64,000 bases of DNA from Eretmocerus hayati (Eukaryota; Arthropoda; Insecta; Hymenoptera; Aphelinidae), in assembly GCA_029851415.1 (NCBI GenBank), contig CM056743.1:71631186-71695185 (forward strand), in the 5' to 3' direction. How positions within the stretch are numbered: position 1 is the first letter of the stretch; every line of letters starts with the position of its first letter. This document shows positions 44,528 to 53,157 of the stretch, in pieces. Below the pieces are notes generated by a model. That model searched no databases. It was not told the origin of the DNA and saw only the letters and a program-made list of their open reading frames with translations. Made by a program: the position numbers and the translations under genes.

Positions 44528-45016
44528 TCAATGGAATACTTTCGAGTAATCCGTGAACGAGATCCAGTCTTCCTTCACAACTTCGATGCCTAGCACTTTC
44601 ATGCATGAATGATCATCCTTCCCTATTCCATACTCTCTAATCTTCTCCACACAATCTCTCAACCTGCGCAAAAATGGTGTTTCATATCGATCTACTTTCT
44701 TGAAGTATAGATCAACATCTGGGATAATGAGTTTTGAATGTTCTTTGTAGTAGTAGCCTGTGTCGAAATTATAGAAGAATTGAGTTTCAACCCATAAATT
44801 GCCATCTTTTGTACTGAACACAAATGTAGGTGATTCAATGCATTTCTCGCAATACCGCCCCTCATAGAAGAAGTGAACGCTGACTGTCGCTTCACCCGGT
44901 AAGATCTTCCAATCTTGAGATTCGAGACGCCCTTTGTAAGAGTACATGGTATCTTTCCTCATTGTGCGCCCATCTCGATCCAGAAAGTGAACGCAGATGT
45001 AGTATGAGCAACCCAT
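44528..45016 (-). CDS. Gene A, unrecognised protein, left copy
   Basis: Identical to 51,191-51,679. The start ATG is at 45,014-45,016; the in-frame ATG 18 bp earlier lies only ~24 bp from the TATA box and would be upstream of the transcript start. See the right copy for details. Confidence 0.6.
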   Translation of the reverse strand: MGCSYYICVHFLDRDGRTMRKDTMYSYKGRLESQDWKILPGEATVSVHFFYEGRYCEKCIESPTFVFSTKDGNLWVETQFFYNFDTGYYYKEHSKLIIPDVDLYFKKVDRYETPFLRRLRDCVEKIREYGIGKDDHSCMKVLGIEVVKEDWISFTDYSKVFH

Positions 45017-45154
45017 GATGTCGGATTGATCCATTTGTTTATTCAACCGGGCTTTATATGCCAGTCGCCCCCCCACCACAAGTCGAGCCGCCGACGCCGC
45101 ACGCATGCGCATATCTCGAATTCTTGAGTGTGTGCTAGTGTAAGCCAGAATGGC

Positions 45155-45560
45155 TCAATGTCTGTGATCCATAACCCATATTTCAAGGTCTTTTGGCCGT
45201 ATCTCAGCGGATAATGCCCAGAGAGGCTCCGCGATGAGTGCATTGAAACCCTCGTAGACCCCCTTCAATTTTCCATACTGTGCTCCATAACCCATATTCC
45301 AAGGTCTTCTGGCTGTATCTTGGTAGACAATACTCAGAGAGGCCCCGCGACAAGTGCATATAACCCATATTTCAAAGTCTATAGGCCATATGCTGAGAGA
45401 GGCCCCCCCGGGATGAGCGCATTGTGTTCCTCGTGAACCCCGCTTACAATTTTTCATGCTGTGCTCCATAACCCAACTCTCTCCATAACTCATAAACCTC
45501 CGAAAGAAGGGTTGCTCCATAACCCATGTGTCTTCAAAAGAATGTTTTACTCCATAACCC
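45155..45560. repeat. ATAACCCATAT block (inner, left)
   Basis: Motifs TCCATAACCCATAT and CTCCATAACCCAAC occur about every 30-60 bp between gene A and the 31-bp array. Mirrored at 50,647-51,052, where the plus strand reads GGGTTATGGAGC. The 135-codon frames here follow the repeat and are not genes. Confidence 0.65.
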
Positions 45561-45933
45561 AACTTGCTCTATAACCCACGTGTCTCCAAAAATGCAGGTT
45601 TTCCGGTAATGCAGGTTTCCTCCCTACCAACAGTCGGCAAAGTAGAGTCTCTTCCTCATCATCAAGAGTTGAGCGGAGGTGATGCAGGTATCATGACAAC
45701 TACTCTCCCCAGGCCCCGATCTGCGGGACTCAAGGTCCGTAACTCAACGAATAAAACTAACTCACACGATTGAGCGTCAGCTATCGAATTCACGTCTAGT
45801 AGGCAGCCGTCCAGCGGCCAGATGCCAGCAGCCAGCAGCCAGGTGCAGGTGTCAAGTGGGGCAACTCATCCCGGTGCTCGCATCCTGATGCATGCGCTCC
45901 CCTCTAGCGGCCTGTTCTGATCATTCCCACGAC

Positions 45934-46445
45934 GTGCCGGTACTCAGCTATACCGCACGGTATTCGACCGGTATTCGGCTATACCGCGCGGTATTCCGTC
46001 GGTATTTGGCTATACCGCGCGCTATTTGATCGGTATTCGGCTATACCGCGCAGTATTCCGTCGGTTTTGGCTATACCGTGCGGTATTCGATCGGTATTCG
46101 GCTATACCGCGCGGTATTCCGTCGGTATTCGGCTATACCGCGCGGTATTCGATCGGTATTCGGCTATACCGCGCGTTATTCGATCGGTATTCGGCTATAC
46201 CGCGCGGTATTCCGTCGGTATTCGGCTATACCGCGCGGTATTCGATCGGTATTCGGCTATACCGCGCGTTATTCGATCGGTATTCGGCTATACCGCGCGG
46301 TATTCCGTCGGTATTCGGCTATACCGTGCGGTATTTGATCGGTATTCGGCTATACCGCGCGGTATTCCGTCGGTATTCGGCTATACCGCTCGGTATTCGA
46401 TCGGCATCCGGCTATACCGCGCGGTATTCGATTAGTACTCGATCG
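45934..46445. repeat. 31-bp tandem array, left (about 16 units)
   Basis: Unit of 31 bp with the core CTATACCGCGCGGTATTC and an alternating linker (GATCGG or CGTCGG), so consecutive palindromes CCGCGCGG lie 31 bp apart. Because 31 is not a multiple of three, all three forward frames are open and share one translated pattern every 31 residues; none of those frames is a gene. The right arm has 13 corresponding units. Confidence 0.85.
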
Positions 46446-46486
46446 GTATCCTGGTTTGAGTCATCACGAATGGTCAGGAACTCTGA

Positions 46487-46493
46487 TATAAAA
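46487..46493 (+). promoter_or_regulatory. TATA box of the DUF8207-like gene (left)
   Basis: TATAAAA at 46,487-46,493 lies 61 bp upstream of the ATG at 46,548. The FLYWCH gene has the same arrangement (60 bp). Confidence 0.6.
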
Positions 46494-46547
46494 GGGATGA
46501 TTCCTAGGGAGGTACTCCAGTCAATCAGAGCACGTCAAACCGCGGAC

Positions 46548-47417
46548 ATGGAGGACTATATCAATCAAAGAGATGAACTCGTCAAGCTCATGAAAGCCAA
46601 ACGAGCTCTCAAACGAAAATATGTGGCGATGCAGCGCCAACAAGCTGAGTTTGAGAAAAACATGAGTGATACATTCAAGCCCATTACTGATCCACTCGAA
46701 AAAATCATAGCCCATCAAGAAAACCACCGGGATCTCCAGAAAGAATTCGGACAACTGGACGATTCGGTCAAGGCCTCGTATATAGGCGACGAGACTTTAA
46801 TGAATCGGAGCGTTCCAGAGGATATCGAGAGTCAAAATTCTTCGGTTGCTTCATTCGAGACGGCTGATGATGAACTTAGCGAGCCCGAATACTACTTATC
46901 TACCCTGCGTAGGGATGATCGTAATCTTGATAGGATATATGGAGTCAGACGGAATGGGAATTCCTTGGGAATCGGTAAATCTCGAGTACAGCTAACCAAT
47001 GACTATATCACAGTAGATAACCACCGGTTCCCAACCACAACTGGTTTGCTTGAATTGATCTTCAAAAGATCCCCAGATCAAAATGTGATATCTGAGGAAG
47101 ATATGAGAAACTATCGCAAAATCTTGGATGTCTCGCATGTTCACCGTAAAAGATTCGTGCACGATGGAGAACTGCGCAAGAGCAAGAGCCGAAAATTCCA
47201 GAACATAATCGCGCCACTATTTGACGTGGATAAACGAGGCGGATCACTGGCGAGTGGGTTGATCACTATATATTGGGATGATCCGAATAAGATAGTCGAC
47301 AGACTTCGGGGTCTAATTGATGAAAAGTCAGCTGGTAATCGAAATAACGATGATGAGATAAGAGCTATCTTAGAATCTTTGTATCTGGCGGGCTACATAA
47401 GTACAACTTACTCTTGA
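46548..47417 (+). CDS. DUF8207-like protein with N-terminal coiled coil
   Basis: 289 codons from the ATG at 46,548. I chose this start because the TATA box lies 61 bp upstream; the open frame continues upstream only through the 31-bp array. The N-terminal 70 residues look like a coiled coil (LVKLMKAKRALKRKYVAMQR). Residues ~128-235 match the pattern I know as DUF8207: DRIYGVRRNG, GIGKSRVQLTNDYITVDN, TTTGLLELIFKRSPD and EDMRNYRKILD. The pattern recurs in Polinton-type and related elements of Hymenoptera; the function is unknown. The ORF ends normally after the arm boundary (47,318), so the last 33 codons are single-copy. Identification is from memory of the pattern and needs a profile search. 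Confidence 0.6.
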   Translation: MEDYINQRDELVKLMKAKRALKRKYVAMQRQQAEFEKNMSDTFKPITDPLEKIIAHQENHRDLQKEFGQLDDSVKASYIGDETLMNRSVPEDIESQNSSVASFETADDELSEPEYYLSTLRRDDRNLDRIYGVRRNGNSLGIGKSRVQLTNDYITVDNHRFPTTTGLLELIFKRSPDQNVISEEDMRNYRKILDVSHVHRKRFVHDGELRKSKSRKFQNIIAPLFDVDKRGGSLASGLITIYWDDPNKIVDRLRGLIDEKSAGNRNNDDEIRAILESLYLAGYISTTYS

Positions 47418-47442
47418 ATTAGTATTCTTGAGCAAGATTTAG

Positions 47443-47449
47443 TATAAAT
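47443..47449 (+). promoter_or_regulatory. TATA box of the FLYWCH gene
   Basis: TATAAAT, 60 bp upstream of the ATG at 47,503. It is downstream of the DUF8207 stop (47,417), so the two genes are tandem but have separate promoters. Confidence 0.6.
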
Positions 47450-47502
47450 ACAGATAAGAATGACCAGAGGAACATTACTCATTGAGCAGTTAAGCTGACG
47501 AC

Positions 47503-48684
47503 ATGGGTGAGAACTTCGAGGAAGCTCTCGAGAGAGCTGCTATGGCGGTGAAGAAGAAACTGCAGCTTCTACGCGAGGAGCCCTCATATCGAGGGGACTT
47601 GAGCAAATCGAATCAGGTCCGAGTACCGGGTGGAAATGAGGAGCCTCCACAGGCAGAAGAGATCGATGAATCGATGAAATTCATCAAGAATCGTCTTGGC
47701 AAGGATCAACTTGTAGTGAATGGGAGTCATTTTAACCGAGAGAAAGTCCATCGAGACGGTACAGTTCGATGGAAATGCCATGCATACTATAAGACCAAAT
47801 GTCGAAGTACAGCAGTGACTCGGGGAACGAATCTGGTCAGCGTTGGCGATCACAACCATGCCGGGGAGTTCATTTTACGAACACAACCGTCTACGTATGA
47901 GAATGCAGAGAATAGTGGAGCTCTTGGCAATGTTGCGCCTCCAGAGAGTCGTGATCAGAACCAGTCGGTAATCGTTGAGAATTCCAAGAGTTCCGTGGAA
48001 TCGTCTCCTCACGAGTCATCGAATAGAGAGGGAGCTGTCGACAGTGTTACTCCTAAGGAGGGTCGCAATGAGAGTCATTCAATGTTCGATAGAAGTTCTG
48101 ACAATCCGGGTCTCACCAGTTCACAGGGTAATGCGGAATCATACCCTAGCTTTGATATTTCGGACCCTAGCAGTATGCACGAAGACCTAGAGAGTATATC
48201 ATGTTCACAGAATGATTCCGGAAGTACCCGAGTATCCTACCCTTTCAGTTCGAGGGACGATTCACAGTCTGACTCAGATAATCCATGCATTGATAACTGG
48301 GAGTCCAAACAAAATGAGTCCAGTGAGCAATGGCTAACTCGCGATCATTGGCAACCCCATTGTTACTCCAGAGGGTCTGCGACAGGTGACGCCACAGACG
48401 AAATATACGATAGGGGAACTTCTCCATACATGGATTTCCGAGCCCCAAAGGCCGGAGCGTGGGTCCCTTGCCTAGTCAAAGGTTATTCGGGAAAGAGTCA
48501 GCAAACTTCGAGGTCCAGGAACAGAGATTTATTGCTCACATTCGCACGTCAATCATTCAGACGATTAGGACTTCCGTCATACGAGACTCTCCCACGGACC
48601 ATACAATATGTGCAGGGTATCAGGAGGCGTCATTATAATGGGAGATACTACTGGTCCAAACTGGAGCCAGAAATAGGGAGCTGA
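47503..48684 (+). CDS. FLYWCH zinc-finger protein
   Basis: 393 intact codons from the ATG at 47,503. Residues ~60-121 form a FLYWCH-type finger: F60, then G-K-D-x-L-V-V-N-G, F77, W90, C92, C100 and H117-x-H119 (VRWKCHAYYKTKC, VGDHNH). The spacing C-x7-C and H-x-H suits zinc binding, as in the FLYWCH/Mod(mdg4)/MULE-associated family. The rest is a Ser/Glu/Asn-rich low-complexity tail, with a basic C-terminus (QTSRSRNRDLLLTFARQSFRR). FLYWCH fingers bind DNA and occur in insect chromatin proteins and in MULE transposons. Here it is the only gene of the single-copy centre, so it might bind the arms, for example the arrays. That role is inference. Confidence 0.75.
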   Translation: MGENFEEALERAAMAVKKKLQLLREEPSYRGDLSKSNQVRVPGGNEEPPQAEEIDESMKFIKNRLGKDQLVVNGSHFNREKVHRDGTVRWKCHAYYKTKCRSTAVTRGTNLVSVGDHNHAGEFILRTQPSTYENAENSGALGNVAPPESRDQNQSVIVENSKSSVESSPHESSNREGAVDSVTPKEGRNESHSMFDRSSDNPGLTSSQGNAESYPSFDISDPSSMHEDLESISCSQNDSGSTRVSYPFSSRDDSQSDSDNPCIDNWESKQNESSEQWLTRDHWQPHCYSRGSATGDATDEIYDRGTSPYMDFRAPKAGAWVPCLVKGYSGKSQQTSRSRNRDLLLTFARQSFRRLGLPSYETLPRTIQYVQGIRRRHYNGRYYWSKLEPEIGS

Positions 48685-49752
48685 GCGACTCATGTTTACA
48701 TGAACCCTTAGACAAGCGTCTCTCGGTTGATGAGGTAAACTTAGTCCAAGGACTCTAACTCTCGACCCGAGTTGCGGGATGATTTGAGGGAGAGAATAGC
48801 GATAGAGTACCGCGCGGTATAGCCGAATACCGATCGAATACCGCGCGGTATAGCCGAATACCGACGGAATACCGCGCGGTATAGCCGAATACCGATCGAA
48901 TACCGCGCGGTATAGCCGAATACCGATCGAATACCGCGCGGTATAGCCGAATACCGACGGAATACCGCGCGGTATAGCCGAAATTAGACCCCGAAGTCTG
49001 TCGACTATCTTATTCGGATCATCCCAATATATAGTGATCAACCCACTCGCCAGTGATCCGCCTCGTTTATCCACGTCAAATAGTGGCGCGATTATGTTCT
49101 GGAATTTTCGGCTCTTGCTCTTGCGCAGTTCTCCATCGTGCACGAATCTTTTACGGTGAACATGCGAGACATCCAAGATTTTGCGATAGTTTCTCATATC
49201 TTCCTCAGATATCACATTTTGATCTGGGGATCTTTTGAAGATCAATTCAAGCAAACCAGTTGTGGTTGGGAACCGGTGGTTATCTACTGTGATATAGTCA
49301 TTGGTTAGCTGTACTCGAGATTTACCGATTCCCAAGGAATTCCCATTCCGTCTGACTCCATATATCCTATCAAGATTACGATCATCCCTACGCAGGGTAG
49401 ATAAGTAGTATTCGGGCTCGCTAAGTTCATCATCAGCCGTCTCGAATGAAGCAACCGAAGAATTTTGACTCTCGATATCCTCTGGAACGCTCCGATTCAT
49501 TAAAGTCTCGTCGCCTATATACGAGGCCTTGACCGAATCGTCCAGTTGTCCGAATTCTTTCTGGAGATCCCGGTGGTTTTCTTGATGGGCTATGATTTTT
49601 TCGAGTGGATCAGTAATGGGCTTGAATGTATCACTCATGTTTTTCTCAAACTCAGCTTGTTGGCGCTGCATCGCCACATATTTTCGTTTGAGAGCTCGTT
49701 TGGCTTTCATGAGCTTGACGAGTTCATCTCTTTGATTGATATAGTCCTCCAT
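48577..49752 (-). pseudogene. DUF8207-like gene, right copy, 3' end replaced by repeats
   Basis: Mirror of 46,548-47,417 for 49,752-48,982. At 48,982 the gene runs into a block of 31-bp units (48,806-48,981) and then into antisense of the FLYWCH gene, so the last 33 native codons are absent. The resulting chimeric frame is open to 48,577 with no stop, but the added part is repeat translation. The native TATA box is retained at the mirror position (49,807-49,813). It is probably non-functional or altered. Confidence 0.7.
48806..48981. repeat. Extra block of 31-bp units at the inner end of the right arm
   Basis: Between five and six units with the same CCGCGCGG core in the reverse orientation. 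They adjoin the right arm at 48,982 without equivalents at the left inner end. They may mark the recombination point that made the palindrome. Confidence 0.8.
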
Positions 49753-49864
49753 GTCCGCGGTTTGACGTGCTCTGATTGACTGGAGTACCTCCCTAGGAAT
49801 CATCCCTTTTATATCAGAGTTCCTGACCATTCGTGATGACTCAAACCAGGATACCGATCGAGTA

Positions 49865-50270
49865 CTAATCGAATACCGCGCGGTATAGCCGGATGCCGAT
49901 CGAATACCGAGCGGTATAGCCGAATACCGACGGAATACCGCGCGGTATAGCCGAATACCGATCAAATACCGCACGGTATAGCCGAATACCGACGGAATAC
50001 CGCGCGGTATAGCCGAATACCGATCGAATAACGCGCGGTATAGCCGAATACCGATCGAATACCGCGCGGTATAGCCGAATACCGACGGAATACCGCGCGG
50101 TATAGCCGAATACCGATCGAATACCGCACGGTATAGCCAAAACCGACGGAATACTGCGCGGTATAGCCGAATACCGATCAAATAGCGCGCGGTATAGCCA
50201 AATACCGACGGAATACCGCGCGGTATAGCCGAATACCGGTCGAATACCGTACGGTATAGCTGAGTACCGG
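49865..50270. repeat. 31-bp tandem array, right (about 13 units)
   Basis: Mirror of 45,934-46,445 with three units fewer. The same CCGCGCGG core is spaced at 31 bp. Confidence 0.85.
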
Positions 50271-51095
50271 CACGTCGTGGGAATGATCAGAACAGGCCGC
50301 TAGAGGGGAGCGCATGCATCAGGATGCGAGCACCGGGATGAGTTGCCCCACTTGACACCTGCACCTGGCTGCTGGCTGCTGGCATCTGGCCGCTGGACGG
50401 CTGCCTACTAGACGTGAATTCGATAGCTGACGCTCAATCGTGTGAGTTAGTTTTATTCGTTGAGTTACGGACCTTGAGTCCCGCAGATCGGGGCCTGGGG
50501 AGAGTAGTTGTCATGATACCTGCATCACCTCCGCTCAACTCTTGATGATGAGGAAGAGACTCTACTTTGCCGACTGTTGGTAGGGAGGAAACCTGCATTA
50601 CCGGAAAACCTGCATTTTTGGAGACACGTGGGTTATAGAGCAAGTTGGGTTATGGAGTAAAACATTCTTTTGAAGACACATGGGTTATGGAGCAACCCTT
50701 CTTTCGGAGGTTTATGAGTTATGGAGAGAGTTGGGTTATGGAGCACAGCATGAAAAATTGTAAGCGGGGTTCACGAGGAACACAATGCGCTCATCCCGGG
50801 GGGGCCTCTCTCAGCATATGGCCTATAGACTTTGAAATATGGGTTATATGCACTTGTCGCGGGGCCTCTCTGAGTATTGTCTACCAAGATACAGCCAGAA
50901 GACCTTGGAATATGGGTTATGGAGCACAGTATGGAAAATTGAAGGGGGTCTACGAGGGTTTCAATGCACTCATCGCGGAGCCTCTCTGGGCATTATCCGC
51001 TGAGATACGGCCAAAAGACCTTGAAATATGGGTTATGGATCACAGACATTGAGCCATTCTGGCTTACACTAGCACACACTCAAGAATTCGAGATA

Positions 51096-51155
51096 TGCGC
51101 ATGCGTGCGGCGTCGGCGGCTCGACTTGTGGTGGGGGGGCGACTGGCATATAAAG
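51096..51155 (+). promoter_or_regulatory. Gene A promoter: TGCGCATGCG motif plus TATA box
   Basis: TGCGCATGCG at 51,096-51,105 is followed by GTGCGGCGTCGGCGGCTCGACTTGTGG-type sequence shared with gene B, then TATAAAG at 51,149-51,155. The ATG at 51,191 is 42 bp downstream of the TATA start. The TGCGCATGCG half is close to the NRF-1 (insect Ewg) palindromic site. Confidence 0.7.
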
Positions 51156-51190
51156 CCCGGTTGAATAAACAAATGGATCAATCCGACATC

Positions 51191-51679
51191 ATGGGTTGCT
51201 CATACTACATCTGCGTTCACTTTCTGGATCGAGATGGGCGCACAATGAGGAAAGATACCATGTACTCTTACAAAGGGCGTCTCGAATCTCAAGATTGGAA
51301 GATCTTACCGGGTGAAGCGACAGTCAGCGTTCACTTCTTCTATGAGGGGCGGTATTGCGAGAAATGCATTGAATCACCTACATTTGTGTTCAGTACAAAA
51401 GATGGCAATTTATGGGTTGAAACTCAATTCTTCTATAATTTCGACACAGGCTACTACTACAAAGAACATTCAAAACTCATTATCCCAGATGTTGATCTAT
51501 ACTTCAAGAAAGTAGATCGATATGAAACACCATTTTTGCGCAGGTTGAGAGATTGTGTGGAGAAGATTAGAGAGTATGGAATAGGGAAGGATGATCATTC
51601 ATGCATGAAAGTGCTAGGCATCGAAGTTGTGAAGGAAGACTGGATCTCGTTCACGGATTACTCGAAAGTATTCCATTGA
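51191..51679 (+). CDS. Gene A: unrecognised ~162-aa protein (right copy)
   Basis: 162 codons from the ATG at 51,191 to the stop at 51,679; an identical copy lies in the left arm. I chose this ATG because it is conserved in gene B (M-G-[CF]-S), and the one 18 bp earlier (51,173) lies too close to the TATA box to be in the mRNA. Common features with gene B: ICVHFLDRDG near the start, C-x2-C (EKCIES region), DGNLWVETQFFYNFDTGYYYK, and a C-terminal DCVEKIREYGIGKDDH with D-W-I-S-F near the end. It resembles no family known to me. Two related genes in every arm point to an element-specific function. Confidence 0.6.
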   Translation: MGCSYYICVHFLDRDGRTMRKDTMYSYKGRLESQDWKILPGEATVSVHFFYEGRYCEKCIESPTFVFSTKDGNLWVETQFFYNFDTGYYYKEHSKLIIPDVDLYFKKVDRYETPFLRRLRDCVEKIREYGIGKDDHSCMKVLGIEVVKEDWISFTDYSKVFH

Positions 51680-51720
51680 AGAGGAATGAGTAATCACTCA
51701 GAGCTAAAGTAATTAAGATA

Positions 51721-51778
51721 TGCGCATGCGTGCGGCGTCGGCGGCTCGACTTGTGGTGGGGGCGATTGTCATATAAAG
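51721..51778 (+). promoter_or_regulatory. Gene B promoter: TGCGCATGCG motif plus TATA box
   Basis: TGCGCATGCG at 51,721-51,730, then a block nearly identical to that of gene A, and TATAAAG at 51,772-51,778. The ATG is 42 bp downstream, exactly as for gene A. Confidence 0.7.
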
Positions 51779-51813
51779 CTCGGTCGGACACGCAGACGGA
51801 TCATTCTGTCGTC

Positions 51814-52302
51814 ATGGGCTTCTCGTTCAATATCTGCATCCATTTTCTGGGTGAAGATGGGTGTACAGAAAGAAAGGAGACCTTGCAGTCCTGCAAAGGG
51901 TATCCAGTATCCGAAGATTGGAGGCTCTTGCCTGGTGAGGTAGCAGTCAGCGTTAATTTCTTCGATGAAGAGGAGTCGTGCGAGAGATGTGTAGAATCGG
52001 CGAAACTCGAGTTCAACACAGTGGATGGCAATTTATGGATTGATGATCATTTCTTCTATAATTTCGACACCGGGTACTACTACAAGAGAGATGCAGAGAT
52101 CATCATCACAGATGTCAATCTGTACATGCAGAGATTAGTTCGATGGGAGACACCGTTCTTACGCAAGTTGAAAGACTGCGTAGATAAGATGAAAGAGTGC
52201 GGAATAGGTAAAGATGATCATGCACGGATGGGGGAGCTAGGTATCGAAATCGTGGAATTAGATTGCTGGATTTCCTTTTCGGATGACTGGACAACCCAGT
52301 GA
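51814..52302 (+). CDS. Gene B: paralogue of gene A (right copy)
   Basis: 162 codons from the ATG at 51,814; the residue equivalent to the earlier ATG of gene A is an ACG, which supports the chosen start. It shares the layout with gene A: ICIHFLGEDG, C-x2-C (CERCVES), DGNLWIDDHFFYNFDTGYYYK and KMKECGIGKDDH. I recognise no domain. Divergence from gene A shows an old duplication maintained in the element. An identical left copy lies at 43,905-44,393. Confidence 0.6.
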   Translation: MGFSFNICIHFLGEDGCTERKETLQSCKGYPVSEDWRLLPGEVAVSVNFFDEEESCERCVESAKLEFNTVDGNLWIDDHFFYNFDTGYYYKRDAEIIITDVNLYMQRLVRWETPFLRKLKDCVDKMKECGIGKDDHARMGELGIEIVELDCWISFSDDWTTQ

Positions 52303-52330
52303 ACAGGCGGCCCTGGGCCCCAAAAGAAAG

Positions 52331-52376
52331 TGCGCATGCGTTGCGGTGGCTCGATGGAGGGGGCTCGACTATAAAG
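52331..52376 (+). promoter_or_regulatory. Gene C promoter: TGCGCATGCG motif plus TATA box
   Basis: TGCGCATGCG at 52,331-52,340 and TATAAAG at 52,370-52,376; the ATG at 52,421 is 51 bp downstream. The connecting sequence is shorter than in genes A and B, so the promoter is related but not identical. Confidence 0.6.
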
Positions 52377-52420
52377 CAAGGCTACCGAGCGTCAGGGTGT
52401 CATTCAATCGCTTGCTCACA

Positions 52421-52633
52421 ATGGATCAACAAGAGCTCCGCACAGAGTTGCCATCGATGCCTATCATCGACATAGAACCGAGACGTCGGGAACCGGTGGT
52501 GGTCATCGAGGTCAGGTTGTTCCAGTCACCTCCACCACCACCTCCTCGAGAACCATGGTTTAGGATCCCGACTAGGCCTGAGCCGGTGCCAACATCAAGG
52601 CCTGCAAGGAGGAATGATGTTCCAGATTGCTAG
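52421..52633 (+). CDS. Gene C: small proline-rich protein (right copy)
   Basis: 70 codons from the ATG at 52,421, 51 bp after the TATA box. It contains acidic/basic segments around IEPRRREPVVVIEVRLF, a run of six prolines followed by REPWFRIPTRPEPVP, and ends RNDVPDC. It is low in complexity, perhaps an SH3/WW-type interaction peptide; no family is recognised. The identical left copy and conserved promoter are the main support. Confidence 0.5.
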   Translation: MDQQELRTELPSMPIIDIEPRRREPVVVIEVRLFQSPPPPPPREPWFRIPTRPEPVPTSRPARRNDVPDC

Positions 52634-52796
52634 GCGGAGCGGGGAGTACAATCGGCCCTTTTCAGGGCCATCAAAAAACATTTGACGTACAGGCTGTTTG
52701 TCCTGCACATGTTGTGATCGGTTACCATCTGATGGTAATGCAGATCACTACCTTATCGGCTCAAGTGTACCCCTTACCTACAGTAGGCAAGGTGGC

Positions 52797-53157
52797 AACC
52801 TGCCTTACCGACATGGGTTATGTGGTAGTCCATTCGGATATGGGTTAGGAAAATTCCATCACAGATATGGGTTATGAGAAACTTCACAAAGATGGGTTGG
52901 GGAATTTTATCACAGATATGGGTTATGAAAATCTCCACAAATATGGGTTACGGGTTGTAAAATATATACAAATATGGGTTATGGGTTGTAAAATATACAT
53001 AAATATGGGTTATGGGTTATAAAATCTACACAAACATGGGCCAGGAACGGCCTAGGACACGGGTTATGTGGTAGTCCATCCGGATATGGGTTGAGGAATT
53101 TCATCACAGATATGGGTTATGAAAATCTACACGAGTATGGGTTGTAAAATCTACCAG
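52797..53157. repeat. ATAACCCATAT block (outer, right)
   Basis: Mirror of 43,050-43,410; on the plus strand it reads ATATGGGTTATG and ATGGGTTGTAAAAT. Confidence 0.7.

Larger units (their letters stand above)
42889..47318 (+). repeat. Left terminal inverted repeat arm, 4,430 bp
   Basis: Mirror of the right arm: positions outside the 31-bp array sum to 96,207 and inside it to 96,300. The difference is 93 bp, or three 31-bp units, more in the left arm. Every frame I compared is identical in both arms. Confidence 0.9.

Noticed and set aside
44393..45112. Upstream ATG starts of genes A and B (frames beginning before the promoters)
   Set aside because: They lie upstream of, or too near, the TATA boxes, and the second ATG is conserved between the two paralogues.
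46026..46438. Long open frames in all three plus-strand frames over the 31-bp array
   Set aside because: The 31-bp unit has no stop codon and is not a multiple of three, so all frames read the same periodic peptide. The real DUF8207-like start is set by the TATA box at 46,487 and the ATG at 46,548.
45934..46445. Regular 31-bp repeats resembling CRISPR
   Set aside because: The units are contiguous with no unique spacers and the sequence is eukaryotic; it is a tandem array.
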